From: Panax quinquefolius
Lineage: Eukaryota; Streptophyta; Magnoliopsida; Apiales; Araliaceae
Length of the DNA stretch: 64,000 bases
Assembly: GCA_020205615.1 (NCBI GenBank)
Contig: CM035160.1
Coordinates: 8,618,966 to 8,682,965 of the forward strand
Direction: 5' to 3'
The notes beneath the pieces are model-generated. The model made no database searches, was not told the DNA's origin, and saw nothing but the letters and a program-made list of their open reading frames with translations. A program made the position numbers and the translations under genes. Positions 1 through 10,422 of this stretch are shown here, in pieces. Positions within the stretch are counted from its first letter, which is position 1; each line of letters starts with the position of its first letter.

Positions 1-707
1 CTTAGGACAAAAGAGAAGGTATGAGTAATATAGGAAAGTAAATTTTTCTCCTAAAACGATAATCTTTTAGGAACGGAAGGAGTAATATTTTGTTATTTTT
101 GCGCCGGGACAAGAACTAAACCAAAAAATTGTGCACTTAAGATAGAACTTATGTACTGCGAGCATCAGTAAACTTAATTTAATTTTGGGTTTTGATTTGT
201 ATTTTTTACAACAGTTTGTGCAGAATTTTAAATATTGGTCTTTGTGCAATCTTTAGTTTGTTTGTGAAACTAATATTCTCATTTAAAGGGAGCCAGGGCA
301 TGGAATAAATGAATTGCTTGTCATTTCATAAAAAAACATACTACTAAAGCATAAAGTAAAGAAAAAGTCCAAATAAAGTAGTCAAGAATAAGATAAAAAG
401 CCCATAGGAACTTACAAAAAATAAAAACCATACTACTAAAGCATATACTAAAGAAAAAAAATCCAAATAAAGTAGTCCAGAATCAGATACAAAGCATAGG
501 AACGTGCAAAAAAACAGAAAAGGCAAGTATTATATATTATAAAACATCATTCGGTTGTATCACATTCTTCCATCATGTTATGAGCAATTTATGTTTCTGA
601 ATATGTTTTTCATTTCTTATGTTCACTTTCTTCGCCATCCGCTAACGGTTGAGACTAATTTAATTTTTTTTGGGACTTGTAAATAATGGTACTAAAAACT
701 GTTTATA
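1..707. other. AT-rich intergenic DNA, possible MITE end
   Basis: No gene seen. Bases 66-91 (ending ACGGAAGGAGTA) resemble the right end of a Stowaway-type MITE whose left part would lie before the window. A two-copy tandem repeat lies at 337-515. The rest is AT-rich without convincing coding sequence. Confidence 0.5.
337..515. repeat. two-copy tandem duplication, about 90 bp
   Basis: The segment starting ACATACTACTAAAGCATA at 337 is repeated from about 429 with small changes; both copies share TCCAAATAAAGTAGTC. Non-coding. Confidence 0.7.
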
Positions 708-1093
708 GGGTTATGTGGTCTACATACGAGGTGGTCGAAAGAGGCCCGTTTCCAAGGGTAAAACCTACAAACCAAGGTGTTACTCAACTGAAGCAAGAGA
801 GCAGTTGTAGAGAGTGTGCTGGTCGAAACTTGGGTGGTCTTAAAGTTTATACTCTGGATAAATGAGGTACAACAAGTACTACTAAAGTTATCTTTGGTCA
901 CTCTGTTCATATAATGGTTGACCCTGCACATACTACCATCCGAAATGACCCGAGGATCAATTGGATCTGTAATCCTGTCCACAAGCACAGAGAACTCCGT
1001 ACAGGGGTTTGCGAGAAAAGGTCACCTGAACCACAAGGCTCGGCCATCCCCTGGAAGAGGAACAACACCCTCTCCCTCCGCCGCTATCATTAA
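708..1093 (+). pseudogene. 60S ribosomal protein L15 pseudogene, 5'-truncated
   Basis: Conceptual translation across frames gives recognisable stretches of eukaryotic ribosomal protein eL15: RGGRKRPVSKG, then [51 protein letters not shown] and finally [12 protein letters not shown] before a stop. About the C-terminal two thirds of the normal roughly 204-residue protein is represented. The frame shifts at least three times (an extra A near 765, further changes near 880-910 and a small deletion near 1050), and in-frame stops are present, so no ribosomal protein can be made. The N-terminal part is missing: the similarity starts after TTTATAG, which looks like a splice acceptor, so this may be a displaced last exon rather than a retrocopy. 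No poly-A tract was seen after the stop. Confidence 0.85.
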
Positions 1094-1497
1094 TTTTGTT
1101 GGCTTTAGGCTGATGGGGATGGGGGCATAATTCTCAAGAGAATTTTTTAATCTCCTCCGTCAATAATTCTGTTTAATCCATACGGTTCATTATGGAGTAT
1201 AATATTATAATAGAGGGTAGATATAGTATTTCTCCATTTTTAATTCACAGTAAATATGTGTTATCAATCATTGACCAAAATACTATACCAAATATAATTA
1301 TACTTATTATTTGGATTTGGTATAATATGCTCAATCCCAAAACCGAAAAAATGTGTGGTGAAGCCATAATTACACATTTAAATACATTAAAATGATTCAA
1401 TTAGGAACCATTAAATACAGAGGAACTCTTTTTCACACAAACATTTAATATTTTATAAAAATATATATTTCTTCTAGCTACAATCGTCATTTCTCTC
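1094..1497. other. intergenic, upstream of epoxide hydrolase A
   Basis: AT-rich sequence with no supported coding region. It leads into the TATA box of the hydrolase gene. Confidence 0.5.
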
Positions 1498-1506
1498 TAT
1501 AAAAAA
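1498..1506 (+). promoter_or_regulatory. TATA box of epoxide hydrolase A
   Basis: TATAAAAAA lies 105 bases before the ATG at 1603, in a CT-rich context. It would place the transcription start near 1530 with a leader of about 70 bases. Inferred from position and sequence only. Confidence 0.55.
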
Positions 1507-1602
1507 GAAGAGAACAGAACAGAAGCATTCATTCATAAGCTATTTAGCTTATAGATAGAGAAAAAATTAATAGTAATACAGTACTTAGAAAGAAAGAAAG
1601 AA

Positions 1603-3225
1603 ATGGAGAAAATAGAGCACAAAAACATTCAAGTGAACGGAATCAATATGCACGTAGCAGAGATAGGTGAAGGCCCACCCATCCTCTTTCTTCACGGCTT
1701 CCCTCAGCTCTGGTTCTCATGGCGTCACCAGATGCTTTCTCTCTCCTCCCTCGGCTACCGTGCCATCGCCCCCGACCTCCGCGGCTACGGTGACACCGAC
1801 GCTCCGCCTTCCCCCACCAGCTACTCCGTCATCCACATCGTCGGCGACTTGGTTGCCCTCCTGGACTCCCTCGCCCTGGACAGGGTATTCCTCGTGGGCC
1901 ACGACTGGGGCGCCAGTATGGCCTGGTGGTTCTGCTTGTTGCGCCCCGACCGGATTAAGGCCTTGGTCAATATGAGCGTTCTGTTTTCTCCCAGGAACCC
2001 TACTAGAAAACCCTTACAATCCATGCGTGCTTTGTTTGGGGACGATTATTACATCTGCCGATTTCAGGTAATTAAACTTCCAATTTTGATGGATGGATGG
2101 AGATTTTCTTCTAATTATTTCTGTAAAATGTAACAGGAACATAGCATAATAATTGAATATGATTGTCAAATTTTCTTGTTTACTCGTTCTGGTTGTTATA
2201 ACTGGCCTGCAGTTCTTGTTTTTTAGTACTTATCTTACAGAATTTGCTAACCCTATATGTAGGAACCTGGAGTGGCAGAAGAAGAGTTTGCTCGTGTTGA
2301 TACTGCAAGAATAATAAAGAAATTTCTCATACGTCGAAATCCAGCTCTACTTGTTGTACCTAAAGAAGTTGGATTTGGGGGTAACCCTCATAATCCAATA
2401 ACACTCCCCTCTTGGTTATCAGAGGAAGATGTAAACTATTATGCCAGCAAATTCAGCCAGACGGGCTTCACAGGTGGATTGAACTACTATCGAGCTATGG
2501 ACCTGTAAGTTGGCTTTGCCTTTTTATTCATAGAAAAAAGTATAACATGATAAATATATACCTAATGTAAATCTTGTCAAGCACAATAAAATAAAATAAC
2601 ATATGCATTATATGCCTCTTGTAAATCAGCGCTATATTTAGCAGGTGTTCCTATATCCCTCTAAATGCTATATGTTTGCTTCATGCTTGCATGAGGCTAC
2701 AAATCAGTGATTCATATATTGAGTGGGAAGATATATGGAGATACATGTTTGTAGGCACGTACTTCAATAACGCCTGCCTTTAGTAGTATCACTTCATATG
2801 CTGGTCAACTGAGCAATTGAACATGTCAGTTTTGCATGAAACTTCATCCCAACCAATTATTTCCTAGCTTGTTTCGATTATGAGAAGATGTTATTATGTC
2901 TAAAATTTGTTACCATTTCTGGTTCCGGCTACATTTATACAAGGCATGCAAAAGTTTATTCTCTTGTCACTGTTACAGAAATTGGGAGCTCACAGCACCG
3001 TGGACTGGTGTGCAAGTAAAGGTGCCGGTGAAGTTCATTGTAGGGGACCTGGACATAACTTATAATACCCCAGGAGTCAAGGATTTTATACGCAAAGGGG
3101 GTCTCAAGAGAAATGTGCCTTTTTTGCAGGAATTAGTGATAATGGAAGGTGTATCGCACTTTCTCCACGAAGAAAAGCCAGAGGAAATCAACGCGCATAT
3201 ATATGATTTCATCAAGAAGTTCTGA
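1603..3225 (+). CDS. soluble epoxide hydrolase (alpha/beta-hydrolase), intact, 3 exons
   Basis: Exons 1603-2067, 2263-2504 and 2979-3225 join in frame with GT-AG introns to give 317 residues, the usual size of plant soluble epoxide hydrolases. These enzymes open epoxides (for example epoxy fatty acids) to diols in the cytosol or peroxisomes. The oxyanion-hole motif HGFP is at 31-34, the nucleophile Asp101 is in GHDWGA, the charge-relay Asp is about 261 in GDLDITY and the base His about 296 in GVSHF. Tyrosine pairs in the cap are at about 149-150 and 230-231. No signal peptide is seen. The start is the first ATG after the TATA box and matches the start of the paralogue at 7864. Intron 1 contains the breakpoint of the downstream tandem duplication. 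Substrate cannot be told from sequence. Confidence 0.95.
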
Positions 3226-3648
3226 TTTCCGTTTAATACGTGGTCATGCCACTTTGCTGCAAGTTTATAATGTTTCTTGAAATGTTTAGATTAAGATTGT
3301 TCAAAATAAAGTGTGTTAGGATTTGGAATTGTTAAAGTTCCTGCAATATCTCCATCTACTCTATTGGTATGGATATGGGTATGCTGTTTTCCCACCTCTG
3401 GTCTTTTAATACGTCATGTACTGAATAAGTTTGTTGAAGTAGTAATATTTAGCCAATGACGAGTTCATCAGTTGCCCAAGTCATTACAAATAAATAGGAC
3501 AAAGGATTTGAGATGAACTGATGAGAATTTTTCATCAAGGAATCTCCATCTCCTATATACAAGCATACATTCGTATGATTTATTTAGCATTATTTAATGT
3601 TCTTCCTCGGGTGAAACAAATAGACACTTGCAGGGACATTAATCATGG

Positions 3649-4018
3649 TTAAAACTTCTTAATGAACTCATAAATATGAGCATTGATTTCTTCTGGCTTT
3701 TCTTGGTTGATGAAATGAGCCCCTCCTTTCATCACAATTCACAACCACATCTTCCAGATGCGGAACATTCTTCTTTTTCCTTCTCGAACTCGCCATTGTG
3801 TACATATCCCTTGACACAGGGCACATGATAGGTTATGTCTAGGTCACCCACTATGTATTTTACAGGCACTTGAAATGTACCAGCACTTGAAATGTACCAG
3901 AGCTCCGGGAAGCTGTGGAGGAACAACACTGTCGGGCCTGCACCTATTTCCGCCACGTGCATATTAATGCCATTGGCCTTTATGGTTCTATATATCATAT
4001 ATGCTCTATCTTGTCCAT
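3649..4018 (-). pseudogene. epoxide hydrolase pseudogene with large internal deletion
   Basis: Read on the minus strand, the start region (native ATG at 4018, followed almost at once by a stop) is followed by the N-terminal motif KANGINMHVAEIGAG and LFLHSFPELWY. The sequence then jumps directly to the last-exon segment QVPVKYIVGDLDITYHVP. It ends with the family C-terminus IKKF and a stop at 3649. Everything between the oxyanion-hole region and the catalytic Asp, including the nucleophile, both introns and exon 2, is absent; HGFP is changed to HSFP and the reading frame is lost towards the end. It is the unit 1 counterpart of the intact gene at 6529-7864. Confidence 0.9.
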
Positions 4019-4559
4019 ATCTCCAAGCTAGTTTGGTTTGTGTATTTGTTTTTTTCTTCCACTCGTTAGAACTTGGAACTTACTGTAGTATTTGGTTTCC
4101 CCGAATTGGAGTTTGTGTTTGTAGTGAAGGAAAGGCAGGCTTATGAATTAAATTCTCCAGGTTTCTAACTTCCTTTCCCGCTGTACACATAAATGCAGAG
4201 AAACTGCATTAAATTGTCACATTAATAAATTAGCAAATTTTGTAAAATATTTTGGCTTCTATAAAATATTTTTAAGGACAGGACGGCTGAGTTTATTGTC
4301 ATACTCATATATCTTATATGTAATTAGTCGAAATGCTGACAGATAAATTAAGGTAAGAAGGCAAGGTTTGTTACAACCATAATAATATGCTCTTTCTGAG
4401 ATATAAAATCACTTCTCTTTTTACTCTCTTTTTTTCCTTATCTAACAGTATGCATGAATCAAATTACACAGAGTCTCAATTATATTAAAGAACTAATTCA
4501 GCCCTTTTGCATATATAGCTATGGACAGATCCATAACATCAATACCAAGACATACAGCT
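4019..4559. other. intergenic part of duplicated unit 1
   Basis: No gene. Parts match unit 2: about 4080-4170 resembles 7937-8030 (upstream of the minus-strand hydrolase), and 4450-4560 resembles 10290-10422 (downstream of the inhibitor). The MITE and TIR element present between these points in unit 2 are absent here. Confidence 0.65.
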
Positions 4560-4799
4560 TTACTTTTGAATATACACGTGATAAACGCTCAATGTGAGAT
4601 CATTGAGGTTGTTTTTGGAGCTCATGGACCCGAATTTTGGACTTTTTGGCAGAGGTTTTTGTTAGGGGCAACTGGCAAGGGAGCAAGCCTTTGTGATTAG
4701 AGGAGAAGTTGAAGCAGAGGTCATTGGACGGGTGGCGGCAAGGGAAAGGCAGAAGATGAGAGATAAGAGGAACAAGAAGGTTGACATGGTGGGAATCAT
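4560..4799 (-). pseudogene. pectin methylesterase inhibitor pseudogene, internally deleted
   Basis: The minus strand resembles the intact inhibitor at 10423-10974 at both ends: the start region is CAT at 4797-4799 and the stop is at 4560-4562. About 310 bases covering most of the inhibitor domain are missing, with the join at about 4592. A small insertion near 4672 and other indels disturb the remaining frame. TATA-like sequence survives upstream at about 4873. Not expected to make an inhibitor. Confidence 0.85.
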
Positions 4800-4925
4800 T
4801 TTTGTGTTTTGGTGTTCTTCTTTTCTCTGTTCTTCTTCCTTGCCTGGATTGGGAAATGGGAGTCCTGTGGTTATATATTGTGGAATTGTGAGGTTTATAT
4901 GACTTGGGGGAATTAAATATAGCTT

Positions 4926-5318
4926 TATAATTAGACTGAAAGCTTGCTGCCTTCCCTTATCAAAGTATCAGTAGGGCGATTTAGATTTAAGTGTTATTTT
5001 CCAAGACTGAGGTTTAATGTTGTGGAAACTGTAGGGAAGTCATTTCCAATTATTTATACAGTTTTGTTTCATTGTAACAAATGAGATGGTCAGTGGAAAC
5101 ACCATTTCCATCTGTTCAAGTATTTTCCGTTTGAAAGACAGGGTTAGTTTATCTTCTCATTATTTCTGTAAAATCAAAAATGTAGCAGGAACATAGCATA
5201 ATAGTTGAATGAAATAATCAGTTTTTCTTGATTACTCGTGTGCTGGTGGGGTATAACTAGCATGTAGTTCTTTTTCCTGATTACATATCTTACAGATTTT
5301 TGCTAACCCTTTATGTAG
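4926..5318. other. junction between duplicated units
   Basis: About 4926-5150 has no match elsewhere in the window that I can see. From about 5150 the sequence matches intron 1 of epoxide hydrolase A (compare CATTATTTCTGTAAAAT with 2112 onward), so the duplication breakpoint lies at or just before 5150. Confidence 0.6.
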
Positions 5319-6254
5319 GAACCTGGAGTGGCAGAAGAAGAGCTCGCTCGTGTTGATACTGGAAGAAAAATAAAGAAATTTCTCACACGTCGAAATCCAG
5401 CTCTGCTTGTTGCACCTAAAGAAGTAGGATTTGGGGGTAACCCTCATAATCCAATAACACTTCCCTCTTGGTTATCAGAGGAAGATGTAAATTATCAGGC
5501 AAACAAATTCAGCCAGAAGGGCTTCACAGGTGGACTGAACTACTATCGAACTTAGGACCTGTAAGTTGGCTTTGCCTTTGTACTTCACAAAAAAAGTATA
5601 TTATGATAAATATATAACTAATGTAAAACTTATCAAGCACATCAAAATAAAATGATATATGTATTATATGCCTCTTGTAAACGAGCACTATATCCTGCAG
5701 GTGTTCCTATAATGCCTCTAAATGTTATATGTTTGCTTGATGCTTGAATGAGGCTACAAATCAATGATTTATGTTGAGTGGGAAGAAATATGGAGATACA
5801 TGTTTCTAGGGATGTACTTATATAACGTCTACTTTTAGTATGTATCACTTCATATGCTGGTACCAACTAAGCACTTGAACATGTCAGTTTTGCATGAAAC
5901 TTCATCTGAATTTACAATCATTTCCTAGCTTGTTTTGTTTTGGAGATGATGTGATTAGGTCTGAAATTTGTTGGCATTTCTGGTTCTGTCTACATATATA
6001 CAAGGCATGCAAACGTTTATTCTCTTGTCACTATTACAGAAATTGGGAGATCACAGCTGGTGTGCAAGTAACAGTACCGCTGAAGTTCATTGCAGGGGAC
6101 CTGGACATAACCTATAATAGGAGTCCAGGATTATATAAGCAAAGGGGGTCTCAAGAGAGACGTGCCTTTTTTGCAGGAATTAGTGAACTTGATCCATGAA
6201 GAAAAACCAGAGGAAATCAACGCACATATCTATGATTTCATCAAGAAGTTCTGA
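5319..6254 (+). pseudogene. epoxide hydrolase pseudogene (exons 2 and 3 only)
   Basis: Exon 2 (5319-5560) and exon 3 (6040-6254) correspond to those of the intact gene at 1603, with the same splice sites. Exon 1, carrying HGFP and the nucleophile, is absent because the duplication began in intron 1. Exon 2 has a nonsense change near its end (TAG at 5553-5555, where the intact copy reads AMD). Exon 3 has lost several bases after the acceptor and around 6115 and 6180-6200, with loss of the histidine region before the preserved C-terminus. It is non-functional by three independent criteria. Confidence 0.92.
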
Positions 6255-6274
6255 TTTCCGTTTAATATGTGGCC

Positions 6275-6320
6275 ATGGATATGCTATGGATATGGATATG
6301 GATATGGATATGGATATGCT
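6275..6320. repeat. (GGATAT)n microsatellite
   Basis: About six copies of a GGATAT hexamer lie after the pseudogene stop. The corresponding point in unit 1 (about 3370) has only one or two copies, so the array expanded after duplication. Confidence 0.8.
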
Positions 6321-6528
6321 GTTTTTCCACTCTGGTCTTTTAATACATCAAGTACTGATCAATATGTTTGTTGAAGTAGTCGTTATATTTAGTGAATGAT
6401 GAGTTCATCCATTGCCCATGTCATTGGAATCCCATTTCATTTATACAAGCATAAATTTCTAGTATTTATTAGCAGGCGGCATTATTCAATGTTCTTTGAA
6501 GAGACATTTGCAGGAACATTATCCATGA

Positions 6529-7864
6529 TTAGAACTTTTTAATGAAGTCATAAATATGAGCGTTGATTTCTTCATGCTTTTCTTGATTGATGAAATGAGC
6601 CACTCCTTCCATTACAACCACTTCCTCCAGATATTGAAAGTTATTCTTGAACTCACCGTAGTGTACATATTCCTTGACACCGGGCACATGATAGGTTATG
6701 TCTAGGTCACCCACTATGTATTTTACAGGCACTTGAATCTTGGACCCAGTCCACGCCGCTGTGAGCTCCCAATCTCTACAAACATAAATCAAATTTAAAA
6801 GTATATTAATTATGCATTGCTTTCCAAAAGTGGGAGGTCTTGTATCTAGTGCACAAGCTCTCTTGTACTTGTTAACTCAAAAGTACAACAGCTCTATTAA
6901 AAGTTTGTTGATAAGTTATGTAGTAGCAGTCAAGTGAAATCAAATTCTTACTTACTGGTCCATAGCGCGATAATAATTAAGTCCTCCGGTGAATCCTGTC
7001 TTCTTAAACTTGGAAGCATAGTAAGTGATATCCTCCTCTGTTAGCCAGGATGGCAATGGAGGAAGATCAGTTATAGAGCTGGTAAAGCCTTTGGGTATAC
7101 AAGGAGCGGCAGGACTACGATTTGAAAAGAATGATTTCATCAGTGTTGTAGTATCAACACTAGCAAACTCCTCTTCCATCCCAGGTTCCTGCAATATTGA
7201 TTGTTAAATGTACTACTAACTGGCTTCTTCTTTTTTGAAGATTTATGGAACACCTGGCCTGGGGGTTTTATGAATATGATAAATCCTATCAAAATGCAGG
7301 TATGAAGTAAAATACTACATGATTCCATACAAAAATGATTAGGATCCACAACACAAACCCGAATAATTGTATGTTTTTTAAATTACTTATTAGAAAGATT
7401 ACCTGAAATCTGCATCTGTAGTAATCATCACCAAAAATCTCTCGAAAGGCCTCTATGGGCTTTCTCAAAGGGTCCCTAGGCTCGAAGACGCTCAAGCTTA
7501 CCAAGGCCTTGATCCGATCGGGCCTGAACAAACTAAAAAACCAAGCAACATAGGCCCCCCAATCATGGGCCACAAGGAACACCTTGTCCAGGCCCATGGC
7601 ATCCAACAAGCCCACCAAATCACCCACCATGTGGAAGGCAGTGTAGCTGGTGGCGGAAGGTGGCGCATCAGTGTCACCGAAGCCACGGAGGTCCGGCGCG
7701 ATGGCTCGGTAGCCGAGGGAGGAGAGAAAAAGCATCTGGTGGCGCCACGAGTACCAGAGCTCCGGGAAGCCGTGGAGGAACAACACTGCCGGGCCTTCAC
7801 CTATCTCCGCCACGTGTATATTGATGCCATTGGCCTTTATGGATCTATGCTCTATCTTTTCCAT
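6529..7864 (-). CDS. soluble epoxide hydrolase (alpha/beta-hydrolase), intact, 3 exons
   Basis: Minus-strand exons 7864-7403, 7188-6956 and 6775-6529 join in frame (GT-AG introns) to 313 residues. HGFPELWYSW holds the oxyanion hole at 31-34, nucleophile Asp101 lies in AHDWGA, the charge-relay Asp is at about 257 in GDLDITY and the base His at about 292 in GVAHF. Cap tyrosines are in DDYYRCRF and GLNYYR. The start ATG matches the paralogue at 1603. The two intact hydrolases share exon structure and most motifs but differ clearly in exon 2, where the linker after EPG has diverged, so substrate preference may differ; that is inference. It is convergent with the pseudogene just downstream. Confidence 0.95.
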
Positions 7865-8197
7865 CCCTCCAAGCTAATAAGCTAGTTTGGTTCTCTTTTG
7901 TTTTCCTCATTCGTTACAACTTAAATAAATAATGCTGCTTTGCATTCCCCGCTATACTATGTAGAGAATTGGAGTTTTGGGTTTTGTACTAAAGGAAAGG
8001 CAGCAAGACAGGCAGGCAGGCTTGTGAATTTGATTCTATCAGCCGATTATGGAAATGAACATATATATTGTCCGACTATTTTTGACTGTTTCTGGAGTAC
8101 TTTCTTTTCCTTTCCACACGTGTAAATGGACAGATAAGTCTATATGAATCTTTGAATAAAATAACGTCGTCTATCCGTGTTTCGAGAAGATATATTA

Positions 8198-8478
8198 CTC
8201 CCTCCGTTTTTTAATATAGGTCGTTTTAGAGTTGTGCATAAGTATTAAGGAAATGATTGTATACCATTAACTATAATATCAATTGTCTATTTTGCCCTTG
8301 TATTGAAAGAAGAGATTGTTATTTATTGGACAAAAAATAGTGAGAGAATCAAAGTTACATTTAATATTTGGGATAATATTGAAAACCAAGAATTAATGTT
8401 TCTTTTAATTTTAAAACGACTTTATATTAAATGTAACAAAACATTTCTAAAACGAAACATATTAAGAAGCGGAGGGAG
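8198..8478. mobile_element. Stowaway-type MITE with TA target duplication
   Basis: A 281-bp element starting CTCCCTCCG and ending CGGAGGGAG, with TA on each side (8196-8197 and 8479-8480). The inverted ends extend inward with imperfect pairing (left TAGGTCGTTTTAGA, right AAACGAAAC). It has no coding capacity and is absent at the matching place in unit 1. Confidence 0.88.
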
Positions 8479-8492
8479 TAATATATTTGTGG

Positions 8493-10185
8493 GGTTAAGT
8501 TCAGATAATGGCTTGGGGTTTAGGCGGTTTTCACTTAACCACCTATACTTTCAAGAAAATTACGTTTTAAACACCCGACCTTTTGAGTTGAAATGAAAAA
8601 ATCACATTTTCCGTTCAGACGCCAAAAAGCGCTTGAGAAAAAATTATAACAGTCCAAAAAGATAGCTAAATATCCAAAATATCCTACATCTTCCTCAAAC
8701 CACATTCCTCTCTCTCATTTCTCACTCCATGCGTCTGATTTTCCCTCTTCTTCTTCTCCTTCTTTAATCACTGGAACTCAGCTTCGGCCATAAAGAAAAA
8801 ATGGCTTCCTCTTTATCTACTATTTCTTCTCCTTCTTTAATCTACTGCTGATTCTGCTTCAAAAGAAGAAGAAATCCCAAAACCAAAAAACCCAGTTGAA
8901 GAAATCCCAAAACAAGAAAACCCAAATGAAAAAATCCCAAAACAAGAAAACCCAGAGGAAAACATCCCAAAACCAGAAAATTTTCACCATCAGACTCTGA
9001 GCCGGAGAAATCTTCAGAATTGTGACTTGCTCTCCTCCCAAAATCCCTTCTAGAACCCCCTTTATTCCCTTTTATTCTGCCTGGATTGAAAATTTTCATC
9101 GTCTTCAGAGCCAGAACTGGGCCCAATGTCTTCATCTGAGCCATAAGTAATCGAATGCTCATAAATCAAGATCGATTGCTCGTCTTTGCTGCCCTAATTG
9201 TTACTGTTGTATGTTCTTAACTTCCTTCTGTACTCGCTCTCGGTGCTGTCAAGTTTATTGATTGATCTCTTAATACAACTAATTTGGTAGGAGCAATTTC
9301 GAATTAAGCTCAAAATAAATTTAAATAAAACTTTCTAATTGCTATTTAATCAAGAAAATATTACTGCTTTTTTAGAACCTAGGGAGTATAACGTGACTTG
9401 GTATCCTGATTTTTGTATTGGGTCTTTTTGAGGATATTCGAAAGATTTTTGTACTGGGTCTTTTTGTATTGGATCTCCATTCCACATGTATCACTTCAGG
9501 AATATGCAGGTTAAAATCTTGTATGGCCAAACTTTCATTTCGTCTCTCTAGTGATCTAGCTAGTGCATCCCAGATCAACAGATCAATTTGGGAATAAACC
9601 ATATACCAGAAAATCCTCTCTGTTTTGGATGAAACAGAATCAGGAAGGGTGGATTTGGGCCTAATTTCTATATTGTTTCTGTAATTTGAGTGTTATGCGT
9701 GGATGGATGTGGAAATTCTATGCTTGATTCAAATTCATATGCTTGATTATTTTGTGTACTTTAAAAGACGAAATTGAATTTAAAAGGCATGTGCAATGTT
9801 CTTCTCCTACTTCTGAATGTTCTTCTCTATATTCTTCCATCATTTCTTTTAGCTCGAATTGGATCAAGCGTAGAGAGAGGATGTAGGTGGAGAGAGAAAA
9901 TGTGCTTATAGATTTCTATAAGTGCAGTAAAATTGCTCAATTGCTTGTAGAGTAGATTATGTATTGGATTATTTTTTTTGGTTGAGATTAAAGCAGAGCA
10001 GAGCTTTGTATTCTCTGCTCCCTTGCCTGTAAATATGGAGGGTAATTAAGTCTTTAACCAAATCAAGTAACGGAGTTAAGACATAAATCATTTTTTCACT
10101 TCAACTCAAAAGGTCGGGTGTTTAAATGTAGCTTTACTGACTACAGGTGGTTAAGTGGAAACCGTCCAAACCCTATGTGGTCATC
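8493..10185. mobile_element. non-autonomous TIR transposon, about 1.7 kb (Mutator-like family?)
   Basis: Inverted repeats of about 90 bp face each other. The left end (8514-8607) runs through TTTTCACTTAACCACC and AAACACCCGACCTTTTGAGT; the right end (about 10091-10175) is its reverse complement with few changes. The outermost start GGTTAAGTTC is shared with the element at 35327, so the two are one family. No transposase was found. The right outer limit and target duplication are not sharp, so family assignment is tentative. A tandem repeat sits inside, at 8868-8987. Confidence 0.7.
8868..8987. repeat. 30-bp tandem repeat, four copies
   Basis: The core AAATCCCAAAAC recurs at exact 30-base spacing (8872, 8902, 8932, 8962 with small changes). 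In one plus-strand frame it would read as repeated EEIPKQENP-like units before a stop, and on the minus strand as FLVLGF-like units. There is no start, splice or family context to support either as a protein. Confidence 0.8.
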
Positions 10186-10422
10186 TTCGATTCTTGTGAG
10201 TAGATACTTATATATGATGTCTATAATTTTTGTTTATATTTTTTATGCATATAATTTTCATACGTAGATGATCAACATTTCGTTCTTGCTAAAAATATGC
10301 ATGAATTAAATTACGTATATAGTCCCGATTATATAACAGATTTAATTCATCCCTTTTGTATATATAGATTTGGGCAGATCCATAATATCAATATCAAGAC
10401 ATCCATCGATCATTACACAGCT

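Larger units (their letters stand above)
2102..4925. repeat. tandem duplication, unit 1
   Basis: This stretch runs from intron 1 of epoxide hydrolase A through a decayed minus-strand hydrolase to a decayed pectin methylesterase inhibitor. It matches about 5150-11100 in the same order and orientation, including intergenic DNA such as the region after each plus-strand hydrolase stop (3225 and 6254). Unit 2 is longer, mainly because of transposon insertions at about 8198-10190 and because the unit 1 minus-strand genes suffered internal deletions. Confidence 0.85.

Noticed and set aside
1667..2024. Long alternative frames over epoxide hydrolase exon 1 on both strands
   Set aside because: Shadows of the GC-rich coding exon; the real frame carries the catalytic motifs.
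8842..9162. Minus-strand open frame with repeated FLVLGF-like segments
   Set aside because: It is the reverse reading of a 30-bp tandem repeat inside a TIR element, with no family similarity or promoter.
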